A stretch of 64,000 bases of DNA from Miscanthus floridulus (GCF_019320115.1 NC_089582.1:126009259-126073258), one strand, 5' to 3'; shown: positions 10,816-23,670, counted from the stretch's first letter. Translations and numbers: made by a program. Notes: generated by a model not told the origin, from the sequence alone.

Positions 10816-13800
10816 TGTAACACCTCGGGTGTTTAAATATTAAAATCTGGCATGTCATCATATGCATTGCAAAGCATTTGGCATTTGGTGAAAACTTTGA
10901 TATGCATACACTAATATGAGTTTATATTTATGTGGTATGTGTTGCAATGTATTGTTTGACTCAAGTTCAATGTTTGTTTGGATTTTGAATTTTTCGAGAA
11001 AACCCTGCTTTTCCACATTTAAACCCTACCCTGAAAAATCCATTTCAAAATCTAAGCATATTTTGGGGTTGGGCCCAAAAGCAAAAGTGTAGAGCTTAAT
11101 AAGTTATACAAAGTTTATCTTTGGAGTTTTTCAAGTTGTTTAGAAAATTTTTGAGTAAATAAAAAAGGCGTAATTCGGTAAATTTCCCTATTCAAATTCA
11201 AAAGTTCATTTCAAAATCTAGACCGAATTAGGAGATGGTTATAAAAGCAAAGTTGTAGAACTTTTGATTTTGAACAACTTTTATTTTTGGAAATTTTTGA
11301 GTTGTTATGAAAATTTGGGAGTAATTTATGAATTTTGGCGAATGGCAAACTTGTAATTTCGATGAACAGTACTCACCGCTCGCGCTACACCGCCGGTGAG
11401 CTTCGGCTTGCTTCCAGTCGCGCGCGTGGCCGTCTGGGCGTCGCGTTGGCGCGCTGAAGGCTTCGTCGTGGCTTCTTTGCGCTTCCTTGGCTGCCCTATA
11501 AAGCTCTGGAGCCACCGCCGTTCTTCTTTCTTCGTTCTCTATTTTTCCCGTCGCCGCTGCTCCATCTCCGGCGAGCCCGTGCCGTCGTTGTCGTGCTCTA
11601 CCGTCGCTGATAAGGTAGTCCCAGCTCCGCCTGAACCTTGCACGTCCATCTGACCCACCAATTTGGCTTGTCTTCACCGGGAACTCGAGTTTCATCGCCT
11701 TCTTCCTCGTGGCCGGTAACCTCACCGTCGCATGCGCATCTCCGTGGCCAGAGCCTGTCGGTGAGCCGTTGCCCTTGATTGGTGTACCTTTAGCTTCGTC
11801 TCGATGCCGTAGTGCTCATTTCACTGTTGATTGGCCGTTTTATCCACTATAGTCGCCGGCACACCGTCACCGACGATCCTTGCTCCGCCGCTGTTGCTGT
11901 TCACGTCGACCCGCGTCTACGCTGCTTCTCCAGCCTTGCTTTCTGCTCTGTAGTGTTCGTGGTGAGCTACTGGACCTTCCTATGCCCTCTGTTTCCCCGT
12001 TTTTGGCTTCGTTTCACTGGCGTAGCACTGCCGAGCCACCGCGTCCGCCATGGCCGACGCCAAGCTCGTAACTCGTAGTAATTCGTCTAGCTAGCGCCTT
12101 TAGTCGATGCGCCGGGATGATGTGGTCATTTTGGTACGTTGGTCGTCGCCGTTGATCTCACCGTCGGTGAGTTTGCGCCAGTCAGCGCCGTCGTCGTCGT
12201 AGTCAACACGCGGGAGGTAGAAGATGACAGGTGGGGTCACCATGTCAGTGACTCAACGTTCAAATGGATTTTTCTATTTTCAGATTTGAATGAATAGTGT
12301 CTATTTTTGTTATTTTTGTGTAGATTTATTTGGAGGTCCAAAAATTATGAAAATTTTTGAGTGACTTCTCTGTGAGGTATAGTATTTAAGAAAAATATGA
12401 AATAATGTTTTTCAGTAATTTTTAAATGTGATAAAAATTGCTCAATTTATTCATAAATGGATTTCCAGGATTTTTCTAGGCTTATTTATTTATCCAAAAA
12501 TTATGAAATTTGTTTTGCCACTTAGTTAACATGAAATGAACATGTACTAAAATTTTGAGCTCAATCAGAATAAGTTGATTTATTTCATAATGTTGAATTA
12601 AATAATTAATTCATAAAATCAAATAGTAACCTTTAATGATTTAGGTTTTTGTTTGGACTTTTGGATTGAATGATGACCTCAGATCATTTGTTGTTAATGA
12701 TCCTTGGTAGTTGATATATGTGTTACGAAAAAGATTTAGTTTGTTTGACTTGCAACTGTACCGCGAAGGAAAGTTGTATTCAAATTATTAATTTTGCATC
12801 CATCATTGAGCATCATATTTCGTATTCCGCATCATGTTAAACATGGCATTGTTATTACGTGTAGTGAACGAAGGTGAAAACGTGGTAGTTAATCAAGTTG
12901 TTGAGGAGGTTAATCCGTCTGTTGAAGTCGGATCGAATACTTGTGTAACGTCGCAGGAATCGGACTTTTCCATCAACGAAGGCAAGCCCCGGATGCATAC
13001 AACACTACCTTGTGTTTTACAAATTAATTTCGCTTTTGCTTTCTGTTACTGCATTAAGTGATTAGGAGTTAAGTAAAAGCCTAATTGGTGCATTACCACC
13101 CTTGTTATTCCATATTTACCATATTACCTGTTTTAAACTCGTATATGCCTAGTTTTGCTTAGCTATGCGTAGAACGATGAAAGTCGGGTGACTACCTGCC
13201 ACCTGCTAGTTTTAAATGGAACATTGGTTAATTATGTTAGCATGTGATATGGGAATGTGGAGTAATAAATCTAGACCGGGCGGACTCGGTGTGTGTGAGC
13301 CATAAGACATGGAGGTCTTGTGAGCGGGTTCTTTCCGCCTGTGTCAATTAAGGCACGTCCATTGTTGAATTGTATGAGGTGAGAATTTGTAGTACTAACC
13401 ACATACTCCGGTAAGCCTGAACTTGGCAATTCTATTATGAGAATGGCTACTCGCGCACTGGGAGTGGAGAGATGGCGGGAATAGCGTGTACCCACGTGGC
13501 CATGGGCTGGAATGATGGAGTACTGTGTTCTTGGGTGGCGTGGACCCGTTCTTGTTTTAGAGGATCCGAGGGTAGGTTGGTATATGGAGGTCAGGGACCT
13601 GCATATGTCGTGTGGTCTGGAATTTCCAGCTGGGTTTATAATCAGTTCGAATCGTCGTTGCTCCTCGGTTAAGGAGACTCAACTCACTGTTCATCATCGT
13701 AGAATTAATAACCGGAACTTGAATAAGGCTTGTGAAGGTGTTGGATATGAAGTTTCATGATCTCAGTGCGGATCGTGTCAGCTTTGTATATAGTTCTTGA

Positions 13801-14410
13801 GAAGTTTTCTATATAAAGAATGTTGTTAAAAGAGCTTTTACGCAAAAGAACTTTGATCATTGTTAAAGCTATACCTTGAATCCCTAAGCCTGCATTACTG
13901 AGTTTATCAGTTAATATTTCGGATAAGTCTTGTTGAGTACTTTCGTACTCAGGGTTCGTTGACCCCTTGTTGTAGGTGAGCCTCATGAGCAGATCTGTTT
14001 TGGATCATGCTGCATGACTATCGTTCGTTCTGACGATGAGAAGTAAATGTGTGATCCTTGGGCAGGATGTTTATTTTGTGTGTTATGTATATATTAATTA
14101 TGCCACTCCACTACTACTATGGTTTGTAATAATTAAAGAACTTAGTTTGTAAGGTTTGAAATAACTGGTTTGTAAACTATGTTATCGTAAGACTTCCGTT
14201 GTTTTTACTCTGGTTTTGATATTTGAATAAATGTTGCAATACTACAATGACTCTGTAACGTGATCCTGCTCAGAAATCGTGGATGATTCAGGGTTCCCCG
14301 AGGACACCCGATAGTCTTTTTAAGTTCATGGAAACATATGCATAGATGTCAGAGGTCGTCGGACAGTGACAAGTGCATGTGGGCCCTATAACTTAGGAGG
14401 TTCTGCCACA
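10816..14410 (+). repeat. 3' LTR of the chromovirus
   Basis: 3,595 bp, collinear with the 5' LTR (offset exactly 9,400 bp) and about 97.8 percent identical by my count. It starts right after the polypurine tract and is followed by the GACCA duplication. Confidence 0.95.
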
Positions 14411-14415
14411 GACCA
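14411..14415. other. target site duplication GACCA, right
   Basis: Copy of the left duplication at 1411-1415. The outer gag reading resumes here. Confidence 0.95.
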
Positions 14416-15258
14416 GCGAGTGGCGCCCGGGGTCGCGCCTATCAGGTCTAGCGCAACACCATGGATAGGGGGACCGATCCCCCATAGTTCACTCAGGCCA
14501 GTCAGAACATCGCTGCTGCGGTAATGCTTCTGCGTGGCCTGTCCGAGCCAAACGACCCTCATGAATAGGTGATCCACCGGAACCTCTGGGTACTAGTGGA
14601 GACCACTGTCGTGCAATAGGTGGAGAGCTCTATATCGCCACGCCAACTCATGACCTCACTCCCCACTAGGGGAATGGGGATGCAACAGATGGGTCGCTCC
14701 ACCTGATCACCACGATGGCCGCTGAGTGCGGCATAGGAGGCCACATTGGCACCTTGCCCTGACTTGACGACTGCTCTGTACCGACCGCCTATCTACGCGT
14801 GGCTCAGGCCAAACCAAGACACATGTAGCAGCAACTAGAGTCCTAGCCCTGATGGCCCAGGACCATGGACCTATGTCCAAAACCTCCAGCAAGCGCCGCT
14901 CCCACCATGCTCCAATGGAGGCCGAGGCAAAGGTAAGGCCAAGCGCTAGGATCAGGACGAGGGCCCCTCTATGTAGAGGGGGAAAAAGAACAGAAAGGAT
15001 CACCGCCGACCAGCCAACTCCGCGTTGGACGCCATGGCTGATCCCGTAGGCACGCAGCCCCAGCAGGACCCTCTGGGCCACTTCCACGAGCTCATGGAGT
15101 GCCCGTGCACCAACCACGACTACCCCATTAAACACCTCTATAAGGATTGTCAGCTCCTCAAGCTCCTTCTGTGGTAGGCTGGTAGGCCAAAGGAAGAAAA
15201 AGGCAAAGAAGCAGCGACCGAGAAGAGGGGCGTAGCGGGCAACGATCCGGACGACTGA
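14411..15258 (+). pseudogene. gag remainder of the TAT-like element, several stops
   Basis: Continuation of the outer gag after the chromovirus. Recognisable pieces in shifting frames include QASQNIAAAVMLLRGLSEPN at about 14490-14560 and, near 15080-15175, a CPCTNHDYPIKHLYKDCQLL block that resembles the Cys/His region near the end of TAT gag. It ends with TGA near 15256 (NDPDD then stop). Full elements would go on into protease and RT here; instead the sequence becomes non-coding. Several in-frame stops (TAG, TGA) and frame changes are present. Confidence 0.55.
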
Positions 15259-15877
15259 AGGTTGAAGTGATCCGACCGAACACCTACCAACTGAAGGACA
15301 ACAACAATGACATTCTCTCCGAACACTTGGAACTGCTATGTCATTTTTCTTCCCCTAAGTTCTAGTCTTACCATTATTTACTTAGCATATGCTCCTATAA
15401 AAGCACCCTAACCCGAACACTTTTCAGCCCGTGATGCTTAGGGGCTCCACTAGGGTACACTACTACCTCTCTATTTTGTTTACTATCATATGGTGGAATT
15501 CCTTCCTACCTGACCAAAAGGGTAGTTCGTTCCTTTAATTTGCCTTACGTAGCTTTGCTTTAAAACATTCCGACCGATCTCACCCCGCCTTTCCCTATGG
15601 TTACGAGCAGCCGAGCCTCATGGGCCATGCCTTGGGCTCCCAAGGTTGTAGCCTATAGGACAAATGGGCAGGTAAGAGAAAGAAAGAATAAAAAACAAAA
15701 TTATGCTAAGGAAAAAACTAAGGAACAAAAGGGGAACAAGCTTCCCCGAACGGAGTGACTCCATCATAGAAAATGAAACCAACCGTAGTCATTAAGCACA
15801 CAGGAACATTTACATGGGGGCTCCCCAATGAACTTAAACTTTTTACCTTCACTAAACTACTTATATTTTACAAGCTA
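15259..15877. other. non-coding spacer between gag and antisense gene
   Basis: About 620 bp with no frame worth calling. Where pol should lie in an autonomous element there is only this AT-rich, purine-rich sequence. I see no RT, protease or integrase motif on either strand. Confidence 0.6.
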
Positions 15878-18800
15878 TTGGATCGGCTCGGCGGCATCTG
15901 CTGTTGGTGTGACCAGCGAAGGCGTAGGCTGCTCAGTCCCCGGCAGCACGACGTTTGGCTTGGTCAAAGTTGGGGCAACATCCACCTCTGACCCAGGCTC
16001 CATGCCATCCGTAGGCTGGGCAACATCCTCCCCACGCATGCTTCTGGCCAAGTCTTCATGGCGGATGTCCATCACCCACTGGGCGGAGACTTGCTCTACC
16101 ACCGACCTTGCATGCGGTAGCAAGCCCTCCACGATCGATTGGATGTCCTCCATGCTCAAGCCTTTAGCATACCCACTATAGATAGTGGTGAAGTCTAGGT
16201 TCGGGTGGTGCATCGCCACCGACATCAACACCCCCGATGCTCCGTAGAACATGCCACTTGTGATTAGGTCCCGGACTACATCCAGGTCCTCCGCTAGCTG
16301 GACGGTGGGCGCGCTAGTGCTTGGCACTGACCCAAAGATCTCCACGATGACTAGCTAGGCAACATTGCAGATCTAGTCAAGCTCCCCCTCGAGCGCATGT
16401 CACTCTTCATGGGGCCTAGCTAGCTCCTCTACATTCTGGCTAAAAGTCGCTTTGACCGTCTCTAGGTTTTGCTCCAGCAACCTCACCTTTCCGCCCAACT
16501 CTAAAAGAAGGGCAACAAGCTCAGAAACAGGCTGAAGGAAGAAACCAACACAACGAAAAAAAGAAAAGGTACGTACCGATGTGGAAGTTCTCAAGGGTGG
16601 AGAGATCCTCTACCTACCGGGCCACCTGCTCATGCAGCCGGGCGCTTGCCTCATCGGTCCCCATCACCCGGCCCTGAAGTGCGAGCACTTCCCAGTCTGC
16701 TTTCGACTAGGCCTTCCGCTCCAACTCCAGGGCTTTTTGTGCCAACTCTAGGGCGCTCTGCTCTGACTCAAGGGCCACCAAGGACTCTTGGAGCGCTACC
16801 TTAGTGTCCACTAGGGATGTCTACAACCCTGCCTCGGTCTCCGCCTGGTGGTCCTTCACCGCCCTAATCCTTGCTCAGTGGCAATCGCCCACTCTGCTGC
16901 ACGCTGCCCCTCCACCCGCACTGCAGTCGCCTTGGCCACCCGGTCCTATGACTCACGACGAGCGAACTCTAGCTGATGCTCAAGCTCAGCCATCTGGGCG
17001 TTCTCCATTTGGAGGAAGCGGGACTTATGGGACCACATCCTCTTTAGACTCTATGAAAAGCAAGCATGCTAAAACAACCAACAAAAGATTCAGAGGTCAA
17101 GGACAAGTATGTGAAACTCACCCTCGTGCCAAGCTGCAGGTTGACCTCGACTAACTGCTAAGCGGACTTAACCCGCTCCTGGGTGTCTCTGAGCTTCGTG
17201 GATAGGTTGGCGAGTTCGGACACCGTGGCATGCCCTTGCTCCCCAAGGATGTCCCAAAGCTAACACTCCTAGGAATCTTGAAGGATGAACCACACCTTCA
17301 CCGGGTCCTCAGGGTAGGGCCACTCTAGGTCACCCTCCAGCAGCCCGCCAGAGGGCCCAGCCTCTGACTAGACCACTAGAAGCTCCCGTGATGACACCGG
17401 TAGCTCCACCACGTCATCCGCCTCATCATCAGATGGGATGTCCACCACCTCAGTTGTGTGGACTGCCGTCGGGTGTTCCAACTCCATCCCGGCCATGTTT
17501 TCCCCCAGCGCCTTTGGCTCTGACTATGAGGGTGAGCCATGTAGCCCTCCACCCAGCGAAGCAAGGAGCTTGGTCTCCCTCTCCTCTTCCACCATAGCCA
17601 GTGGAGGAGGGGCCATGAGGGTTACTTCTGACGCAACCCCTGCCATTAGCATCGGGATCACCACCAACACTGCCACTGCTGCTGCCATCGTACTAGTAGT
17701 CAACCTGGGGTCACCACCCCTAGAAGGGAAGGGTTTGCCACCACCACCCTGTTCCCCCCATCGCTTGTCGCGACATGCTACAGGGTGGGCCTCCAAGTCT
17801 CTCGCATGGGAGTTGGGGTGATGCTCAACCCCGACATCTCCTGGCCACTGACAAAGAGTGCGGGTAAGTCACACTCCAAAAAGGCTCGATAGTGAAAGAT
17901 CAAAAAGAAAAACGTATCGGGAGGTGAGCGGCATGACTTTAAAGGTGAGACCCAATGTCGATGGGCCTATAGAGCAAACACCACTCCCAGACTGCAACCC
18001 ATGCCCCCTCACTTTAGCCGGGGGCAGAGTCATCCCAACCGGCTCTTGCCCAGCCTATGGGTCATCATGACCCTCAGTTTGGTACTCCCTGATCGGAGTA
18101 GCAGGCGGGGCATCCTTTGGCTGTGAGTCGCACGACACACGGGTGCTAGTCTGCTCCTTGGACCGCCCGGCTTGCTCGACCATGTCCATGGCAGGCAGGG
18201 CCTCTCCCAGATGTGAGTCACATGTTGGCACCAATCTCGACGATACACAAGTGCCAGTCTGCTCCTCAGACCGCCCGACTTGCTCGATCGCGTTCACCAC
18301 AGGCGGCGATGGGACTGGCGACGCCGCCAGAGGGCGCAGTGACCGTGTCTGCTTTGCTTCCTATTCGCTGATGGCGTCCGCACTCGCTGCACACTTCCTT
18401 GGTGCAGGAACCACCATGCACCGTGTGGCCTCCTGCTCATCACCAGTGGACGTTGCCATAGGGTAATGACGCTCCGCTGAGGTCACAACAACCTCTCGAC
18501 TTTCCTCCTCCTTGGAGAAAATTATGTTGTCCACGTCCATGGGATCCTCCGACTCGAGCTCAGACTCAACATCGCTTTTTCTCTCCCCAGCCATCATGCG
18601 TAGGGTGACCTCCTTCTCCTTCTTGTACTTCCGATGAGCCACCTCAGCTCTCTTTTTCTTTCTGGCATTCGCCGCCTCCTTCTAGGCGGCCTACGGGGCC
18701 ACGCCCTCTGGACCCTTGGGAAGGTGCGGCTGGGACTTGTAAACTCCAAGCCCCTGCGGAACGTGTGGCTCCAAATCAAAAAATAGGAAAAGCAGAGGAA

Positions 18801-19690
18801 GAAGTATGGACCAAAGATAAGGGAGCATACCAGTCTGGACATGATTGTGGAGTTGAAAGGCATGGGCTTCCCTTCGACCCTCACTTTGGGCTTTAGCTGC
18901 AGCACCCGGCCAAGGTGACTCCAGACCTCGTTGTCTGGCAGATCCTTCATGACACACGGTCTAGGTCCAATGGGCCGCTATACAGCCACATTGGCCGTGT
19001 CTTCTCCATCAACGGTGTAACCCAGCAGTGGTAGAGGGTGTGGAACACCTGCACCCCATCAAGATCGTGTTGCACAAGCTTCTAGAGCTCCTCCTCAATG
19101 ACCTCCACCTTCTTCTTCTCCTTACAGGCGCAACCCGATGACCAACTTTCCTACTTCTCTGGCCTCTTGCTAGGAACGCCGCCTCCATCAGATTCCTGAT
19201 GTAAAACCACTCCCCATGCCACCCCCAGTTGGAGTCATAGGGGAGGTATGTGGGATATGAGCCTCCCACGCTCGGTTTCCTCTGCAGGGCGAAACCCCCC
19301 ATTGGTGTGATCTCGCCTGTATTCCTCACCATCAAGGATCTCCCAAAGAATAGTAGCTAGAAGAAATCTATGTGTGGCTCCATCCTAAGGAAAGCCTCAC
19401 ATATGGTGACAAAGTCGGCGATGTGCAGCATCTCCGTTGGATTAAGGTGCTGCAGCTCTAGACCCCACTCATTGAGGAGCCCATGTAGGAACTAGTGCAT
19501 GGGGTACCCTAACCCACGCTCATGGAAGGTGAGAAAGGACACCTCCTCACCAGGCCAAGGTTGTGGGAACTCCTCCCTCCCGGGAGCCCTCCAGCGCACC
19601 ACCTCCTTTGGCGGTAGGAACCCCTTCACAACAAAGGCCTTCAACACTGACTCCCTCATGGTGGACGACCTCTAGTCCAACATTTTGCTC
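15878..19690 (-). pseudogene. antisense 'putative gypsy type transposon' protein gene
   Basis: Gene on the minus strand inside the outer element. Near the N-terminus (about 19690-19160) the translation contains FHERGLGYPMH, LLNEWGLELQHLNPTEMLHI, VTICEAFLRMEPHIDFF and WGWHGEWFYIRN. These are hallmarks of the Transposase_28 / putative gypsy type transposon family in grasses. A further exon near 18950-18840 reads LPDNEVWSHLGRVLQLKPKV. The C-terminal part is open at 16345-15878 (SGMFYGASGVLMSVAM, then IQSIVEGLLPHARSVVEQ). The middle is Pro/Ser-rich and probably coiled coil, with introns likely. Several stops (TAG within MH-FLHG and FF-LLFF) show decay. The role of this protein is not established; in Grande a gene in the same antisense position is known. 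Confidence 0.65.
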
Positions 19691-20344
19691 TAGGATCACA
19701 AAAGGATTGGTGAGTTTTTCTCTTCTCCCTCGCTCCCTCCCCTTTCTTTCCTAGAAACCACCATGGCTCTCAGGAATGCTCATAGTAAGAAGGAAAAGGA
19801 AAGGAGGCGGCGAATGAGGAATAGACAAAAGAACAAGGTGAAAACCTTCTCTCTTCTCCTACTTAAGGAAAAGGGAACAACAGTTAAGGAAGGGCGCACC
19901 GATCAGGGAAGGCGAAATGGCGGAGCGAAATAACTCTCTCTCTTTCCCATTTAATGCAGATGAAATGCACCTTGACCGATGAGACGCGCCCTGACCAATG
20001 AGACATGCCCTGCCAGATGGAACGGCTCCTAATCAGACGGGACATGGCCTGGGCATGGCCCACCACTACCTCATGACCAACCACTACCGCACGCCGAGCA
20101 CAAGAACTAAAGCGCCACCGCACGTGGGTGGCTCTCCACTTCCCTAGGCCAGACCTGGAAAAACCCAAAATGAGATCTCTGTCGGGAGAAACCATTGGGC
20201 TTCTTAAGTCAATCAAATGGCTCAGGAAACACACCGAGAGATAGGTAGGGAGCAATGGGACATCCCATGTAGGCCATGCTGACTCCATCACGAACGACGA
20301 CCATGAGTCCCGGTCGGACATTTCCTACTAAAGCTCTCCAAAAC
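19691..20344. other. 3' non-coding tail of the TAT-like element
   Basis: Contains short degenerate repeats of the type GACCGATGAGAC/GACCAATGAGAC near 19975-20045 and a stretch at 20270-20340 that resembles the pre-LTR region of grass TAT elements. No coding frame recognised. The end is set where copia LTR-like sequence begins and may be off by tens of bases. Confidence 0.45.
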
Positions 20345-22082
20345 CCCATCACTCAAGTCATCAGTGGCAAGTTGAGTGGCTAATCCTTTGAAAAATGATT
20401 GTGAAAATGCTAACACACATACACATGGTGGTGTTGGTGCATTTATAAAGGAGATGAAGTTGGAGTTAATGTGGATCAACTCAGCGATGGAACAGAGGTG
20501 AGAAAGGTTCAAAACTCCACCAGTGCCATATATAGAAAAGATAGGGTTTCGCAGAACTGATCGGACGCTAGCCTCGCTAGGACCGGCCCATCTGGTTAGT
20601 GGCAGCAGTGAGTGCGTGGTCTCGGTCTTGTGACCGGATGCTGGCGCAAAGAGTGATCGGACACTCAGGGTCTACGTCCGGTCAGTGTTGACGTATGGTG
20701 ATGTAGGCGGTGCTAGAGTTAGGCGTGTGGGCATAGAACTGATCGGACGCTGGTCTATGTCCGGTCATGGTGGACCGGACGCATCCGCTCGCAAAACAGA
20801 GGCTCGGGGAGCTCTCTGGAAACGACCGGACTCAGGCGCAGCAGCGTCCGGTCATTCACTGTGCAGCGTCCAGTCGCAACTTAACCGTTGAGATCGGGCG
20901 GCTTCGGTTGAACGTAGAGCGACCGAACGCTGGTAGGGTGCGTCCGGTCGTCCTAGAATTTGCCCAGTGAAGGGGTAACAGCTAGTTTAGCCCATGGGGC
21001 TACAAATAGAAGGTGGTCTCAACCATGGCTTGAGCTGAGCACCACAGGGGACTTTGTGTGCATGCTTGAGAGTGCTTGGAAGCCCTCCATCTCACATATG
21101 CTTGATAGTGATCATCCGATTATGTGAGAGAGCGATTCTAGTGCGATTGCATTATGAGGTTGCATCGAGTGGCACTAGGTGATCGAGTTGTAAGTCGGTG
21201 GTGCTTGTTACTCTTGGAGGTTGCCACCTCCAAGATGACTTGGTGGTGGTCTTTGTCGAAGCCCGCAAGAAGCTTGTGCGGTGCTCCAGAGAAGAGCTTT
21301 GTGAGAGGCATTGTGCTCGCCCCGCGGGAGCCGTGAAGGGAAACTCTAGTTGAGCGTGTCATTGAGCTACCCTCAATTTTGGGGTAGGTTATTGCGGTGC
21401 ACGACGTGCGGTCTTGGCGGGTGATGCCAATTAGCTACCAAACCACCAAGTGAGCGGTCGACACAATGGGGACGTAGCGTGTTGGCAAGCACGTGAACCT
21501 CAGGAGAAAATTATCGTGTCAACATTGTTCCTCCCATTGGTTTGTAATCCCTTTACACAAGCTTGTTATTACTTTCATATACTTTGTGCTTGTGTAGTTG
21601 CTCTTGCAATTAGTTAGCTTGTGTAGCTCACTAGTTACCTTCTTGCTTGTGTAGCATAGAAGTAGCTCCCTTGCGTGGCTAATTTGGTTTGTGTAACCTT
21701 GTTAGTCACATTGCTTAGTTTGTGTAGCTAAGTATTTGCGCTTTCTAATTTGGCATTGGTTGCCTTGTTATTAAGCATTTCTAGTGAGCTTAGTTGGCTT
21801 TGTTGTTTTGCTTACTAGCATGTGTACGAGCTCCCCGTTTGTTAAAGTACTAGTGGCATAGGTTTGTGTGACCTTGCTTCTAGAATTGATTAGGTGAGCT
21901 CTAGCTAGCATAGCACCTTTGTTGCTTAATTAGGATCTTTGCAAGGTGCTAGGGAACATATATAGAGGGGTGTAGTCTTGGCTAGACCCATAGTTTTAAT
22001 TCTACACTTGTTTTAGTTAGCCGACGTGATTAAGTTTTAGAAATGACTATTCACCCCCTCTAGTCGCCATCTCGACCCTACA
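20345..22082 (+). repeat. Maximus/SIRE-type Ty1-copia LTR (solo or 3' LTR)
   Basis: The segment ends ...TTCACCCCCTCTAGTCGCCATCTCGACCCTACA, cut here to its hallmark CACCCCCTCTAGTCGCC, the usual 3' end of Maximus/SIRE copia LTRs in grasses. It is filled with short CGGACG/CCGGTC motifs at 20560-20960 and then TTGTGTAG repeats at 21590-21740, both common in this LTR type. No tRNA-Met primer site follows, so it is not a 5' LTR. No polypurine tract or pol precedes it. I found no clean target duplication, so it is a solo LTR with damaged edges or a fragment. The left boundary is uncertain. Confidence 0.6.
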
Positions 22083-23399
22083 GAAGCACACAACATGAAG
22101 TGGCAAGGCCGAGTGGGGTCGCTGGTGCTGGCTAGCGGCAGAGCAGAGCAGGGACACGTCCGTCGCCACTGTGACCGGGGTCATCGTCGTGGTAGGTGAA
22201 ACAAACGGTGGGGCGGTCGCCACATCAGCCAAGCCATGGTAGCCGCAGCCCTACCTTGAACTGGTGCTCAGCACGATGGCTAGCCGCCCGAGCCCAGCAA
22301 GCCCACGGGCAGCGATAAGAGCAAGGCCACGGCCCCACCAAGAATGGCACGCAAAGCCAGGGATGCCGTGCGGCAATGTTCGGACACATGCACGTCGATG
22401 GAGCGACAACAGCTCAGCCACGCTTGAACTCATCGCCAGCCGTGTCGTGTACGCGGTGACCGTAAACTCCGACTGAGCGGCTGCCATCAGTGACTTGCAC
22501 GATTTTTAAAGTGAACCAAAGGCTGTCGATTAACTCAACTAAAGTCCAACTAATTACGCTAACCCAAGGCCGGTACTACCCACTAGCTAGCGAAGCAAAC
22601 CTCATGCCCCGAGAGCAACTGGAGAGGGAGATAGAAGCATGGCAAAATGAGCTTGTCGTGTCGGTGTTAGTTCGCCAACAAAGAGCCAACGCACATGGTT
22701 CATAGGGCGTTCCAACGTAGTTCGGGCAATTTTTGTGAGAGCAACGTGCTACCCAACACCACAACCACTTATACCAAGCTCGAACACTCACTTTGATTCA
22801 ACCAACCATACCAAAACATGAAATTAATGTTTAGGCATTTTTGTTAAAATTAAAATGACAAAATCGCATCGTCTTACTACTTTTCCATACTTAGGAAAGT
22901 TAAGGATTCAATTCAAATTAACCGCCTTTAACACTTTTGTTACAATTTTTAAAAGGCCTAAACCCTATTAACTGCTACCAACAAGTATTTCATGCGATAG
23001 TCCATACCTTATACTAACCCATAGGAGCAAAATATTTAAGCACCATTTAACTATTTTGCTCAATATAATTCGCCAAAAATGGTATTTTAACAATAGTTCA
23101 AGGGTTCGCCGACTTAACGAAAAGAGCTTATCTTAACGTCAAATTTGATTTTTGAGCTCCCCAAAACATTAGTTAACAACATCTATTTTCCAAAAGTTAA
23201 AGTTGCATTGTCATCTACAAAGTTTGTACTTCCAACTTTATTTAAGTACTAAATACAAGTTATGTTTGATCCTTCTTCATCTTAATTGTTTTTGCCTCAC
23301 GTGCGTTATAAATTTTTAAAACTTGGAAACTTGTTAGTCTAATCCTTCTCGGACCTAAATCTTGGTGCTAAGCAAGCTCGTAACACCAGGGGTGTTACA
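22083..23399 (-). repeat. reversed gypsy LTR fragment
   Basis: Read on the minus strand it begins at 23399 with TGTAACACCCCTGGTGTTAC, the typical start of plant gypsy LTRs, followed by AT-rich sequence and then, further in, GC-rich sequence (22090-22480), the same composition order as the chromovirus LTR. The 3' end of the LTR is not defined and I found no target duplication. It abuts the CACTA transposase fragment at 23400. Short open frames inside are not convincing. Confidence 0.5.
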
Positions 23400-23400
23400 G

Positions 23401-23670
23401 ACAAGCACCTGGAGGAGATCCGCGCCGCTCATGACGGACAGCGCACGGAGGCATGGGTCCAAAAACAACATAAGAGCAGTTTCATGACATGGATCAAAGA
23501 GTTGCAGGACATACCAAGTGGAGAGTCCGATGAAGCGAGGCTTGCGTCTGGCCCATCCACCAAAATCACCATGTGGCAAGTGTATGACATCAATGGATAC
23601 AGGTTCACACAAAGGAGAAGGACAAGAAGAGCACGACACAGAACGTCATGGGCGTATCTAGCTCCTTCCA
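23401..23670 (+). pseudogene. CACTA TNP2 transposase C-terminal fragment, inverted
   Basis: On the + strand the translation gives KHLEEIRAAHDGQRTEAWVQ, then LASGPSTKITMWQVYDINGYRF and, one frame on, KDKKSTTQN. This is the conserved C-terminal part of CACTA TNP2-type transposases, where GYRF/T...TTQN is typical. It reads toward the N-terminal part, which is on the other strand, and the two meet near 23650-23670. About the middle third of the protein is missing between them. One frameshift lies near 23605. Confidence 0.75.

Larger units (their letters stand above)
1416..14410 (+). mobile_element. complete Tekay/Del-like chromovirus (Ty3/gypsy)
   Basis: A full-length LTR retrotransposon of 12,995 bp. 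LTRs of exactly 3,595 bp (1416-5010 and 10816-14410) begin TGTAACACC and end TCTGCCACA. Target duplications GACCA flank it at 1411-1415 and 14411-14415. Inside, in order: initiator-Met tRNA primer site, an extra 5' ORF, one gag-pol frame with protease, RT, RNase H, integrase and C-terminal chromodomain, and a polypurine tract. Very long LTRs plus an integrase chromodomain place it in the Tekay/Del lineage of plant chromoviruses. All in-frame stops are substitutions, so it cannot make its own proteins without suppression. Confidence 0.95.
1..20344 (+). mobile_element. TAT-like Ty3/gypsy element lacking pol, interrupted
   Basis: Outer element of a nest. On the + strand it shows an LTR end (1-562), a TGGCGCC-type primer-binding region, a decayed gag (about 644-1410 resuming at 14411-15258), then no protease, reverse transcriptase or integrase. 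An antisense gene of the putative gypsy type transposon family follows (15878-19690), then a non-coding tail to about 20344. The chromovirus at 1416-14410 sits inside gag. The right LTR is not seen; a copia LTR follows directly, so the 3' end is lost or displaced. An antisense gene in the 3' half is known from grass TAT elements such as Grande. Lack of pol suggests a non-autonomous derivative. The left edge is outside the window and the right boundary is approximate. Confidence 0.7.
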
